In this document: piece after piece, positions 1 to 7,310 of the stretch
Layout: each line of letters begins with the position of its first letter
Numbering within the stretch: position 1 is the first letter of the stretch
NCBI GenBank assembly: GCA_026387845.1
Contig: JAPLKX010000231.1
Location: 1 to 18,647, forward strand
Origin: Candidatus Hydrogenedentota bacterium
GTDB lineage: Bacteria > Hydrogenedentota > Hydrogenedentia > Hydrogenedentales > SLHB01
Length of the DNA: 18,647 nucleotides
Direction of reading: 5' to 3'
Position numbers and translations under genes: made by a program
The notes under the pieces: model-generated
Told to the model about the DNA's origin: nothing
Seen by the model: only the letters and a program-made list of their open reading frames with translations
The model's database searches: none

Positions 1-464
1 AGGCTCAACGCGGTCAGGGCCGATACCAGCACCGTGAGTCGGAACAACTCGCCGTGCTCCGCTTCCTTGAACAGAAACCCGGCGAGGTCGTCGGAGAAGT
101 AAAACAGCAAGGCGATGGTCGGGACGAACATGGCCAGCAGGAAAATCAGGCTGGTGTTGTAGAACCGCCGTTGTTCGTTGCGCGTGTCGTAGTGGAAATA
201 GTATCTGACAACGGAGCTTTGGAGGCCCAGGTTGAGGAACGGGTTCAAAAAAAGGATAGTCGTCATGCAAAGGTCGTAGAGGGTGTATTGGGCATCGAGC
301 ATCCTGGTGATGATCGGCAGGAGCAGCAACATGGCTCCGCGGCTGGTGACCAGCCCGGCCATATAAATTGCCGTGTGCCACAGCGTCCGGCCGGTCCGGC
401 CTTTTCGAGAAGGAGGAGCAACCTCTGGGGCCGGTTCGCTGCCGACAACTTCTTGAATGGTCAT
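1..464 (-). CDS. Wzx-like polysaccharide flippase, N-terminal part (cut by window edge)
   Basis: On the minus strand a frame opens at ATG 464-462 and stays open to the left edge, giving about 154 residues of an unfinished protein. The translation has a short polar N-terminus rich in Glu, Pro and Ala, then a hydrophobic segment of the type AIYMAGLVTSRGAMLLLLPI and the stretch NPFLNLGLQSSVVRYYF, followed by a second strongly hydrophobic segment (LIFLLAMFVPTIALLFYF). This is the usual start of Wzx/RfbX-type oligosaccharide flippases of the MATE/MOP superfamily, which move undecaprenyl-linked repeat units across the inner membrane. Finding it among Wzy- and Wzz-like genes supports the call. There is no clear Shine-Dalgarno sequence before the ATG, so the start is moderately sure. 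It is the second flippase in the window (the other is at 16637-18145) and is divergent from the methyltransferase gene. The C-terminal part is not seen. Confidence 0.8.
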   Translation of the reverse strand, partial: MTIQEVVGSEPAPEVAPPSRKGRTGRTLWHTAIYMAGLVTSRGAMLLLLPIITRMLDAQYTLYDLCMTTILFLNPFLNLGLQSSVVRYYFHYDTRNEQRRFYNTSLIFLLAMFVPTIALLFYFSDDLAGFLFKEAEHGELFRLTVLVSALTALS

Positions 465-519
465 AAGTAGAGCAACTATTCTGGTTTGCGCATGCTCGCC
501 TCGTAAGAGCCTGCGGCAA

Positions 520-594
520 TATGGGTTCAAGAATAGGCGATGTGCCCACGTATTTCCAAGTTTTCACCGACGGCAGCGGCCATCTGTTGATCTG
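520..594 (+). pseudogene. Decayed duplicate of the 5' end of the secreted-protein gene at 1597
   Basis: This 75-base stretch aligns with 1577-1652 with 10 mismatches and one single-base gap, about 86 percent identity. The match covers the 20 bases before the ATG and the signal-peptide start. Here the ATG at 540-542 reads MCPRISKFSPTAAAIC and then meets a stop at 588-590. The intact copy reads MWPLISKFPRAAATILLIC. The missing base lies next to position 584, and skipping it restores the LLIC residues, so this looks like a frameshifted stub of a third member of the family. Homology fades after about 594, where the methyltransferase upstream region takes over. It could instead be a scar left by a duplication that placed the methyltransferase between two copies. 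Confidence 0.7.
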
Positions 595-616
595 TGTTCT
601 TGACGCAGGTTATTCT
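587..616 (+). promoter_or_regulatory. Possible promoter for the methyltransferase
   Basis: A TTGATC at 587-592 and a TATTCT at 611-616 are separated by 18 bases, about 40 bases before the preferred methyltransferase start at 656. Each hexamer matches four of six consensus positions. The TTGATC lies inside the decayed gene stub, partly over its stop codon. The signal is weak and other placements are possible. Confidence 0.25.
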
Positions 617-655
617 ACATTTGGTTGCCGACCGTTCCCAGACAGAACGAGATCA

Positions 656-1471
656 ATGCTAAAAGATTTGTATTTTCGACACCTGATGCGGCACGCGGCT
701 GCGCGCGCCGCAAGTACGCCCGTTAAACAGGCAGTTGACGCAGTCGCGGGCCGGGCCGTCACGTCGGCGCTTGTGCGGGCATTACGCGAGGCGGCGTCGG
801 GCGATTTCTCATCCGAAGAACAGGCTTGCATCTGTCGTATCGAGGCAATTCGGACGGCCTTCCGCAGAAGCACCGCAACAGTGCGTCAACCGGATTGGGG
901 TTCGAAGCCGGGCGCGGGCGCGGAACCCGCTACAATCACGCGGGAGGTGGGGGAACTATATCGATCCACGTCGAAATCCAAATTGTGGGCGGGATTGCTC
1001 ATGAAGCTCATGCGCGAGTGCCGCCCCCAAGCATGTCTGGAGTTGGGAACCTGCCTCGGGATCAGCGCCTGCTATCAGGCAGCAGGCCTCCATCTCAACG
1101 GAAGCGGCCGCTTGCTGACTCTCGAGGGCGCGCCTGAGTTCGCAGCAATCGCCAAGAAAAACTTCAGCCAACTGGGCTTATCGAATGTGCAGGTCGTGAC
1201 GGGGCCCTTCCAGCGGACGCTCGAAGGCGCGCTGGCGGATCTGGGCCCGATTGATTATGCCTTTATAGACGGCCATCACCAGGAGATGCCCACCTTGGAC
1301 TATTTTGGGAAGATCTGCGCGCAGGCGAACCCCGGTGCGGTGTTTGTATTCGACGACATTAACTGGTCAGACGGGATGAAACGGGCCTGGCGCACCATCA
1401 CGCAGACGCGCAATGTGAGACATGCAATGGACCTGCACGCGCTGGGCATCTGCGTTTATGGCGTGCCATAG
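656..1471 (+). CDS. Class I SAM-dependent methyltransferase (probable sugar or small-molecule O-methyltransferase)
   Basis: The 271-residue protein has a Rossmann-type methyltransferase core in its second half. Motif I is LELGTCLGIS at residues 128-137, an acidic residue at the end of strand 2 (TLEGAPEF, E157) would contact the SAM ribose, and FIDGHHQ at 203-209 matches the FIDGxH signature of the Methyltransf_24/O-methyltransferase group. The first 110 residues are basic and alanine-rich with no domain I recognise. The frame is also open from an ATG at 521, but those 45 extra codons run out of frame through the decayed gene stub at 520-594. I therefore prefer the ATG at 656, although its Shine-Dalgarno (GAG-like) is weak. 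In this locus it probably methylates a glycan residue, which is inference. It has no signal peptide from this start and should be cytoplasmic. The substrate is unknown. Confidence 0.8.
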   Translation: MLKDLYFRHLMRHAAARAASTPVKQAVDAVAGRAVTSALVRALREAASGDFSSEEQACICRIEAIRTAFRRSTATVRQPDWGSKPGAGAEPATITREVGELYRSTSKSKLWAGLLMKLMRECRPQACLELGTCLGISACYQAAGLHLNGSGRLLTLEGAPEFAAIAKKNFSQLGLSNVQVVTGPFQRTLEGALADLGPIDYAFIDGHHQEMPTLDYFGKICAQANPGAVFVFDDINWSDGMKRAWRTITQTRNVRHAMDLHALGICVYGVP

Positions 1472-1576
1472 CGCGGCGGGACGGGTATGGCCTAGCAACG
1501 CACGGCTGTGCTTCAGCGGCTCGAAGATCAACTTTGCGGCTGGCGTGCCAGGCGCGTTTGGATCTTGGTCCACCAG

Positions 1577-1652
1577 TATGGGTTTAAGAATAGGCGATGT
1601 GGCCACTTATTTCCAAGTTTCCACGGGCGGCGGCGACGATCCTGCTGATCTG
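1577..1652 (+). repeat. Intact partner of the 520-594 repeat
   Basis: This copy spans the 20 bases upstream of the start and the first 18 codons of the secreted-protein gene at 1597. It lies 1057 bases from the stub at 520-594. The region 1472-1596 before the gene otherwise holds no terminator or promoter that I can support. Confidence 0.75.
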
Positions 1653-2613
1653 CTCGAGTGGGCTGTTTCCGAGGGCTGATGCGGCGCCAGCCGCTGCCCC
1701 CGATCTGGCCGGCCTACTTGATCAACTCCTGCCGGACCACCGCATCCAGCAGAATTCCCTTATCTCAGCCACGGGCGGGCGGGCCGCGCCCGCCGAACTG
1801 CTCGGCTACGACGTTAGGGCGGGCGGGGAGCGGCTAGCCGGCAAACCATTGTCGTATGCCGAAGGAAACCTCTTGACGTTTGACCTATACTGGATTCCGC
1901 AGGAGGCGCCGCGCGAAAAGTTGTCCGTGGTGTTGCGGATTTCGGGCAGCGGGCCCACGCTCGGAGAGGTCTACCCGATTGACACGACCGGCTGGCAGAT
2001 CGGCGTCGTCAGCCGCCAAGGGATCGAGTTCAGCCACGTCCGGGGTTGGTACTCCGGAAAAGGGGCGCTGACGGTGGCGTTGCGGGCGAACGGGGCCGGG
2101 CCCGAATATGTGTTGTACACCGCGCCGATCATCATCCGGACTTCCAATTTCCCCTCGAAAATCGACCCGTCAAAACTCCGCGGGCTGTTTGGCAATGATC
2201 TTGTGCCCCTCAACTCGGCGTTCCGGATTGGCGACGGCGCATCGACCAGCGTTGTGCCGCCCGCCGGCGAGGCCAAGTACCGGGCGCTGGTGATCGTCTC
2301 CGCGACCGGCTACGACGGCGAACCGGTTGCCGGCGAACCCGTGTGCCGCGTAAAGGCCGCGGACTGCCTCGATGCGACACTGAAGACGGGCACGGATACG
2401 GCCCCCGGCGAGCCGGCCCGGTATGATCAGATTGGCGGCAACAAGTTGCCTGCAAAGGTATTCTCGCAAGATGCGAAATCCATGGATTACGTGACGGTCC
2501 TGAATTTCGACAAGCCATGCCGGCCGCACCAAATCGTGTTCCAGTATCTCAAGAACAAAGGCGTCATTGACGTGAAGGAAGTGGCGCTCTTGAAATCCAA
2601 TGAATCCAACTAG
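1597..2613 (+). CDS. Secreted two-domain beta protein of unrecognised family (paralog A)
   Basis: The 338-residue protein starts with a signal peptide: basic residues near the N-terminus, a hydrophobic core AAATILLIC and a likely cleavage after ADA near residue 29. I do not recognise a named family. Residues about 66-181 read like the beta-sandwich found at the C-terminus of some membrane glycosyltransferases (LLGYDV, then FDLYW at 95-99). Residues about 200-333 form a second domain with SAFRIG, a Cys pair (C250, C257), TGTDTA and a closing V-rich strand. The protein at 6198-7310 has the same order of elements, so the two are paralogs. The start ATG at 1597 is shared with the decayed stub at 540. 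Its Shine-Dalgarno is poor, with AGG only 2 bases away. The stop overlaps the next gene by 14 bases, which suggests translational coupling to the O-antigen ligase-like protein. A periplasmic or exported role linked to the ligase is inference. Confidence 0.75.
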   Translation: MWPLISKFPRAAATILLICSSGLFPRADAAPAAAPDLAGLLDQLLPDHRIQQNSLISATGGRAAPAELLGYDVRAGGERLAGKPLSYAEGNLLTFDLYWIPQEAPREKLSVVLRISGSGPTLGEVYPIDTTGWQIGVVSRQGIEFSHVRGWYSGKGALTVALRANGAGPEYVLYTAPIIIRTSNFPSKIDPSKLRGLFGNDLVPLNSAFRIGDGASTSVVPPAGEAKYRALVIVSATGYDGEPVAGEPVCRVKAADCLDATLKTGTDTAPGEPARYDQIGGNKLPAKVFSQDAKSMDYVTVLNFDKPCRPHQIVFQYLKNKGVIDVKEVALLKSNESN

Positions 2614-4744
2614 CTCGACGTTGCCGATCCCCTTGAGGCGCTACCTCGATAATCTCGAGTTGTCGCTCGTGCTGGCCATGGCGGTAGCGCTTCCGTGGGA
2701 CCTGTTCCAGCGGGTCCCGCCGTTCGAAGTGACGGTCACCAAAGCGGCGGGCGCGGTTCTGGTGCTCGTGGTGGCGGCGCGGATGCTGATCGAGCGGCGC
2801 CGCAGGGCGCCCAGAACCGGCATCGAGGCGCCGATACTGCTTCTGCTCGGCGTCATCGGCCTTGCTTCGCTGGCTTCGGAAGACCGCGCTGCGTCCTTTA
2901 CCCAACTGACTGTTTACGCCAGTTACTTCCTGATTTATTGTGCGGTGGCGGCTGTGGTGTCTTCCGCGGGTCGCGCCAGGCTGGTTTCTGCGGCGTTCGT
3001 GGCCTCTTCGGCGGGTGTAGGCGCGCTCGCACTTGCATGCAGGCTGGGTTTGGCAACTCCCACGCTCGTAGACACCACACGCATCACGGGCCGGTGGACG
3101 ACCCAGGACGCCTGGTTCGACCTGACCAGCCGGATGGCCCCTGCCAGCTCCGATTTTAACCAGGGCGCACTCCCGTTGCTGGCGGCGTTTTGCCTGGCGT
3201 TATTCCTGTTCGTCGCCGGGAAGAAAGAGCGAGCGTGGCCGGGCCTTTTAGCGGGGCTTCTCGCGCTCGCCGGCATAATCATCGCCCTTTCGCGCAGTTC
3301 GATGCTGCTGGCGCTTGGCCTGGGGGCGGCTTTTGTCCTGTTGGAGTGGCGACACGGCGCGCGGCGGGCCGCAGCGGGATTCGCAGTATCGGCGGCCGTC
3401 GCCGTGGCGGTGCTGATAGCGCTGATGGGGCCGACGGGAGTGCTGCAACGAATAACGAAACTGGCCGGCGAACGCGACAGATCGTTTGAGTCCCGGATCG
3501 CCGCGTTCGAGGCGGGGGTGGCGCTGCTTCCCGACTACTGGATCACGGGCACGGGGCCGGGCGCATCCGACGCCGTGATTGCGAAATCGGCCTACGGCCC
3601 GCGCGTCGCCGGCATCACGATCCACAGCGTCCCATTCAAATTGCTTCTCGAGACGGGCGTGGCGGGTTTGGCAGCGCTGCTGTGGTTATACTGGCGGGCG
3701 TTGCGGTTGCACCTCCGCGGCCTGAAAAACGACTGCGAACGACTGCGAACGCACAGCGCGGCGTTTCTGGCGCTCGGGGTGACGGTGTTCCTGATCACGC
3801 TGGTGCAGCCGTTCATGGCGCTGGCCCTGTTTCCGTTCCTGCTGGGCGTGGCGGCGGGGCCGTTGTCGGCACGGGGGCCGAGCGCCGAACCCGATGCGCC
3901 GGGCCAGATCTGGCGTATCGTGCCGGCGGCGTTTGTCGCCGGGGTGGTGATTGGCAACGCGGCCGATTTTTACAGGACCGTCGAGCGGGTCAGGCCGTTT
4001 GCAGAGACGCTCGTCACCGCGGCGCTCGCCGAACAGTCGGGCGACTGGGCCGCGGCACAATCGGCCTACGCGGCCGCGGGCGACATTCTTAAAAACGATG
4101 GTCAGGTCCCGCTGCATGAGATGAGGTATTACGGTCCGGCGGCCGAGGTGCTCGACGTGGCATATGCCTACCAGCGGATGGGTGTCCGTTACCGGAGGCT
4201 GAACCCGTTGGCGGCGCTGTGTTACGGGCAGGGCCGATTGGAGGCGGCACAAGGCTATGCGCCGCTGGCGGTGGTGCGGCTGAATGCCGCGGCCGAGTTT
4301 GAACCCCGTTTTGCGCAGGCCCACTTTACCGCCGCCGAAATCTTGTGGGACTTGGGCGCCTATGGAAAGGCCCTGGATCATTATGCCAAGGCACGAAGCC
4401 TGGAAACGGTCCGGGAGAACGCCGAGTTCAGACAGTTTGTGGCGCCGATGGATGCGTTTATCGCCGAAACCAAAACCAGTTCGGATACCGGCGACCGGCT
4501 GCGGCGCGCCCAGTTCCTGCGCAGGCGCGCAAGATGGCCTGAGGCGGTGGAAGAGTACGCCGGGGTGGTGGAACGCGAGCCGGATTGCCCCGAAGCCCTG
4601 TTCAACCTCGGCGTGCAGAGCAAGCTTCAACGGAAGGAAGAACAAGCACGTGATTTTTTCACCCGCGCCCTTTCCGCTTCACCGCGCCATTACGAGACGG
4701 TGCGCGAATTGGCGGCTCCGCAGCCCGCGGACTCCGGGTTATGA
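2600..4744 (+). CDS. O-antigen ligase/polymerase-like membrane protein with C-terminal TPR domain
   Basis: The 714-residue protein has about ten or more hydrophobic segments in residues 20-455 and a soluble C-terminal tail. The Wzy/WaaL family core is visible: the IALSRSSML segment at 228-236, and after a large loop ITGTGPGASD at 315-324, then IHSVPFKLLLETGVAG at 341-356, the usual G-x-G and H-(N/S) motifs of the periplasmic loop. Family members join undecaprenyl-linked glycans to each other (Wzy), to lipid A (WaaL) or to protein (PglL/PilO type). Sequence alone does not separate these. Residues about 475-700 carry TPR-like helical repeats (GDWAAAQSAYAAAGD, AYGKALDHYAKARSLE, RWPEAVEEYAGVVEREPDC, EEQARDFFTRALSASP). 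It begins inside the preceding secreted-protein gene with no separate Shine-Dalgarno. Its TGA overlaps the TAA of the convergent gene. A TPR tail suggests a protein partner or acceptor, by inference. Confidence 0.85.
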   Translation: MNPTSSTLPIPLRRYLDNLELSLVLAMAVALPWDLFQRVPPFEVTVTKAAGAVLVLVVAARMLIERRRRAPRTGIEAPILLLLGVIGLASLASEDRAASFTQLTVYASYFLIYCAVAAVVSSAGRARLVSAAFVASSAGVGALALACRLGLATPTLVDTTRITGRWTTQDAWFDLTSRMAPASSDFNQGALPLLAAFCLALFLFVAGKKERAWPGLLAGLLALAGIIIALSRSSMLLALGLGAAFVLLEWRHGARRAAAGFAVSAAVAVAVLIALMGPTGVLQRITKLAGERDRSFESRIAAFEAGVALLPDYWITGTGPGASDAVIAKSAYGPRVAGITIHSVPFKLLLETGVAGLAALLWLYWRALRLHLRGLKNDCERLRTHSAAFLALGVTVFLITLVQPFMALALFPFLLGVAAGPLSARGPSAEPDAPGQIWRIVPAAFVAGVVIGNAADFYRTVERVRPFAETLVTAALAEQSGDWAAAQSAYAAAGDILKNDGQVPLHEMRYYGPAAEVLDVAYAYQRMGVRYRRLNPLAALCYGQGRLEAAQGYAPLAVVRLNAAAEFEPRFAQAHFTAAEILWDLGAYGKALDHYAKARSLETVRENAEFRQFVAPMDAFIAETKTSSDTGDRLRRAQFLRRRARWPEAVEEYAGVVEREPDCPEALFNLGVQSKLQRKEEQARDFFTRALSASPRHYETVRELAAPQPADSGL
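3731..3750 (+). repeat. Perfect 10-base tandem duplication inside the ligase gene
   Basis: GACTGCGAAC occurs twice in direct succession. It encodes part of the loop NDCERLRT after a membrane segment. Loss or gain of one unit would shift the frame, so it could be a slippage site, but two units are few and chance is likely. Confidence 0.5.
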
Positions 4745-6169
4745 TTCAGGCAGCGGGGCGGCGTCGAGGGCAGGTGATTGCTCGATGCTCAGCCTCAAGA
4801 TTCTCAGGGTGAATCCCATCGTCAGATAGGTTGCCATCAGGCCGGCTGCGTACGAGGGCTGCATGCAGAACAGGCCCATCGTGCCCGCATACCCGATGAA
4901 AAGGGCCGCGCCAATACTGCGGAGTTTTGGATCTATATGGCGGGCACTCTTCACGAAATGCCGGATAAACAGCGCGTGCAGGCCGAAGAATATCAATAAT
5001 CCGATCGCGCCGGTCTGGTAGAGGACGTCGATGAAGATGTTGTGCGTGGTGCCTTCCTGGCCAAGCATTTCACCGGTGCTGGTAACGGCAAAATACACCA
5101 ACTGGTGGCCCAGACCGGTTCCAATGACGGGCTTCTGCGCGTATTCGCGGAGGGCCGTGGCATAGGCGGCGGTCCTCGCGTCCTGCTGGTACGTTTGCTG
5201 TCTTGCGCGCCTCATCTGCCAGACGTAATCGCTCGTTTCCGCAAACACGCTGAACACAATTACGGCGCCCAGAACCACCACCAGCGCCACCGGCGCCGCA
5301 CGAACCACAAGCCGGCCCTGCTTCACGTTTCTCATCAAACCCACTACCACAAGCGTCATCGGAGGGACACCGAGCGCCAGCACTATCCCGTACCGCCAGC
5401 CGCTTAACAACATGAACGCCACCGCCGCCGCCCCAAACGGTATGGCGAGGAGTTTCTTGATCGGACTGGCCTTTGCCGCCACAAGCGCAACAACATACGC
5501 CAGCAAAAACGTGAGGGCGACAAGTTCGTTGTCGCCAAGGATGCGCGGGGAATCGACGTGCGACGTGAACGAGTGGTACAGCACGCCCGTCCTCATCCGG
5601 TTGAGGCCGAACAAGATGGCGCCCGCCCCGCCCACGGCAAACACGTAGGGAATCTTACGGAGCAGCGAGCCCTTGATAGGCAGGCCGACCGGAATCAGAA
5701 CCGCAAGCATGTAGACGTAGATCCTGCGAAAATCGCCAATAGCGTCACGCAATTCCAGCCCATCCACGTAGACGCCGTTGGCCACTTCGACTACACCCCA
5801 CGCAACGTTCAACAGAATCAGGCCTACGATGATCCTGTCTACCCGATCCCCTTCCAAAACAAGCTGGTTCTTCTGCCTCGCCGCCGTCCATAAGGCGTAC
5901 GCCGCCACGCAGCCCACAAGGTAAACGGAAAAATCCGAACCGTAAATCCGAAAGTCGCCGACCATCAGCGGCATGTCATTTACGGGCACCGAAAACGCCA
6001 GAATGCACGTGTAAAACAGCATCGTGAGCGGCGCGCTGAATGGAAGCAGGATCAGACCCGCCACAACCGCCGTTGCGCCAAATAAAAGAAAATCGCTCGC
6101 AAACAACAGCCCGGCAAAAACAACCAGGGAAGACCCGATCAGGGCAGCCGACAAAAGCCCGCCCTTCAA
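4739..6169 (-). CDS. O-antigen polymerase/ligase (Wzy/WaaL-like) without TPR tail
   Basis: The 476-residue protein is almost entirely hydrophobic, with about ten to twelve membrane segments and a polar loop at roughly 310-380. It carries the Wzy_C-type signature: GWRYGIVLALG at 257-267 in the place where relatives have an SR motif, KPVIGTGLGHQL at 346-357, and TTHNIFIDVLYQTGAIG at 374-390. The conserved Arg (R259) and the THN histidine (H376) are the residues expected at the active site of WaaL/Wzy enzymes. The start is a TTG at 6169-6167; no ATG, GTG or TTG lies upstream in frame. A start further in would remove the first membrane segment. It is 28 bases downstream of the secreted-protein gene at 6198-7310 and is probably co-transcribed with it and the Wzz-like gene. 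It ends tail to tail with the TPR-tailed ligase, with stops overlapping at 4739-4744. Confidence 0.85.
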   Translation of the reverse strand: MKGGLLSAALIGSSLVVFAGLLFASDFLLFGATAVVAGLILLPFSAPLTMLFYTCILAFSVPVNDMPLMVGDFRIYGSDFSVYLVGCVAAYALWTAARQKNQLVLEGDRVDRIIVGLILLNVAWGVVEVANGVYVDGLELRDAIGDFRRIYVYMLAVLIPVGLPIKGSLLRKIPYVFAVGGAGAILFGLNRMRTGVLYHSFTSHVDSPRILGDNELVALTFLLAYVVALVAAKASPIKKLLAIPFGAAAVAFMLLSGWRYGIVLALGVPPMTLVVVGLMRNVKQGRLVVRAAPVALVVVLGAVIVFSVFAETSDYVWQMRRARQQTYQQDARTAAYATALREYAQKPVIGTGLGHQLVYFAVTSTGEMLGQEGTTHNIFIDVLYQTGAIGLLIFFGLHALFIRHFVKSARHIDPKLRSIGAALFIGYAGTMGLFCMQPSYAAGLMATYLTMGFTLRILRLSIEQSPALDAAPLPES

Positions 6170-6197
6170 CCGCCGCGATGCGGGTTCTTTAAGGGTC

Positions 6198-7310
6198 TCA
6201 GGGGCTTGCGGCAGGTCGAGTCTCCTGTTGTGTCTGGATCAGAACGACGTCGAATATGTCCAGAACGAACGGCGTCTTTGATACAAACTCGAGCGAGGCG
6301 AGGTTGCGCGCGTCACTCGGCAGCGGGAGTATGGCGAGGTACATGTGCTTCTTGAATGGCTTGTTAAACACATCGGAATACTCGGCGTCCCATGATCCGA
6401 TCACGGCAGCCTTTTCGTGGTTAACCGAACCGGGCGGGTAAAAGTCAAAATCGCCCCGGGCCGTGTCGACGCCGCTGCGCAGGTAGCACGTGTGGGTTTT
6501 CGCTCCCTCGCCCTTGGCAATGATTTCACACACCGGCTCGTTTTGCGGCGGCGACCCGTAGGATACCGCCGAAATCACGGCGATGGCCGTGGCGGGCCCG
6601 CGCGTTTCCGAAGGGACCGGGACCGTTTGCCGGGCGTTTCTACCCAGCCTGAAGCTGGTCGAGAGGTCGTGGTAATCGCCCGTAATGGCCGAACTGAGGT
6701 TGCGCGCAGATACCCGGCCCGGACGCAACGGCGGGGCCAGGTGAAGCGGAACCCGTTGCAGGGCCACCGGCGACGCTGACGCTCGCTGACGCGGAAACAG
6801 GCTCAGCACCAGCATGGAATCGCCCGTGATCATCGATACAATCGGGGCCAGCGCAAGTTCAAAACTCTGCTGATATACCGAGCCCGCTTCCCACGCGACG
6901 GCGTCGGGACCGGCTTTGACTTCTTCCGTTCTCGAGATTTGGCCGTCGTGGCTCGCCACCTTCAGTTCGAGCCCGCGTTTTTGACCGACTTCCGCCTCGG
7001 CCAGCCAGTAACAGGTCACCGTGAGGGGGAACATACTATCGAGAACGGGCCGCTCGCCGGAGACAGGCTCCCCGTTTTGTGCCAGGTCGACCCCAACAAG
7101 CCGCAGGGACAGCGGCTGCCAGTCCGGCGAGAATTCGGGGTAGGGCGCGGCAAACGACGGCGTAACCGAATCGAGAAGACGATTGATATCGAGCGATGTG
7201 AAGGCCGCGTCGGAAAAGGCCGCCTCACACACGATCAACAGGACCGCCGCAACGGCTGCTCGCCAGCGATGCCCCAAAAACTCCATCGAGCCGATCAACC
7301 AGCCGATCAT
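6198..7310 (-). CDS. Secreted two-domain beta protein of unrecognised family (paralog B)
   Basis: The 370-residue protein has an N-terminal signal peptide, with basic residues (HRWR), a core AAVAAVLLIVC and a likely cleavage near FSDA at residue 35. The ATG at 7310 overlaps the TGA of the upstream Wzz-like gene (four-base ATGA overlap), so coupled translation supports it; an ATG at 7286 is an alternative. It parallels the protein at 1597-2613 along its length: DINRLLDSVTP against DLAGLLDQLLP; LVGVDL then PLTVTCYW against LLGYDV then LTFDLYW; TSFRLG against SAFRIG; NEPVC with a second Cys (C261, C275) against GEPVC (C250, C257); SGVDTA against TGTDTA; and a closing LDIFDVVLIQ against IDVKEVALLK. 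I know no named family for it. Its place between Wzz-like and Wzy-like genes suggests a periplasmic role in glycan polymerisation or transfer, which is inference. Confidence 0.75.
   Translation of the reverse strand: MIGWLIGSMEFLGHRWRAAVAAVLLIVCEAAFSDAAFTSLDINRLLDSVTPSFAAPYPEFSPDWQPLSLRLVGVDLAQNGEPVSGERPVLDSMFPLTVTCYWLAEAEVGQKRGLELKVASHDGQISRTEEVKAGPDAVAWEAGSVYQQSFELALAPIVSMITGDSMLVLSLFPRQRASASPVALQRVPLHLAPPLRPGRVSARNLSSAITGDYHDLSTSFRLGRNARQTVPVPSETRGPATAIAVISAVSYGSPPQNEPVCEIIAKGEGAKTHTCYLRSGVDTARGDFDFYPPGSVNHEKAAVIGSWDAEYSDVFNKPFKKHMYLAILPLPSDARNLASLEFVSKTPFVLDIFDVVLIQTQQETRPAASP

Noticed and set aside
521..655. In-frame N-terminal extension of the methyltransferase from ATG 521
   Set aside because: These codons run out of frame through a decayed copy of another gene's signal peptide, so they are unlikely to be selected protein sequence. 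The start at 656 is preferred.
1577..1615. The shared leader as a sigma-54 (-24/-12) promoter
   Set aside because: A GG and a downstream pyrimidine pair are present, but the TGGCAC and TTGC elements do not line up at the required spacing, and the similarity continues well into coding sequence.
3686..4645. Open frame of 319 codons on the minus strand inside the TPR-tailed ligase
   Set aside because: It lies opposite clear TPR repeats and membrane segments and has no features of its own; a shadow.
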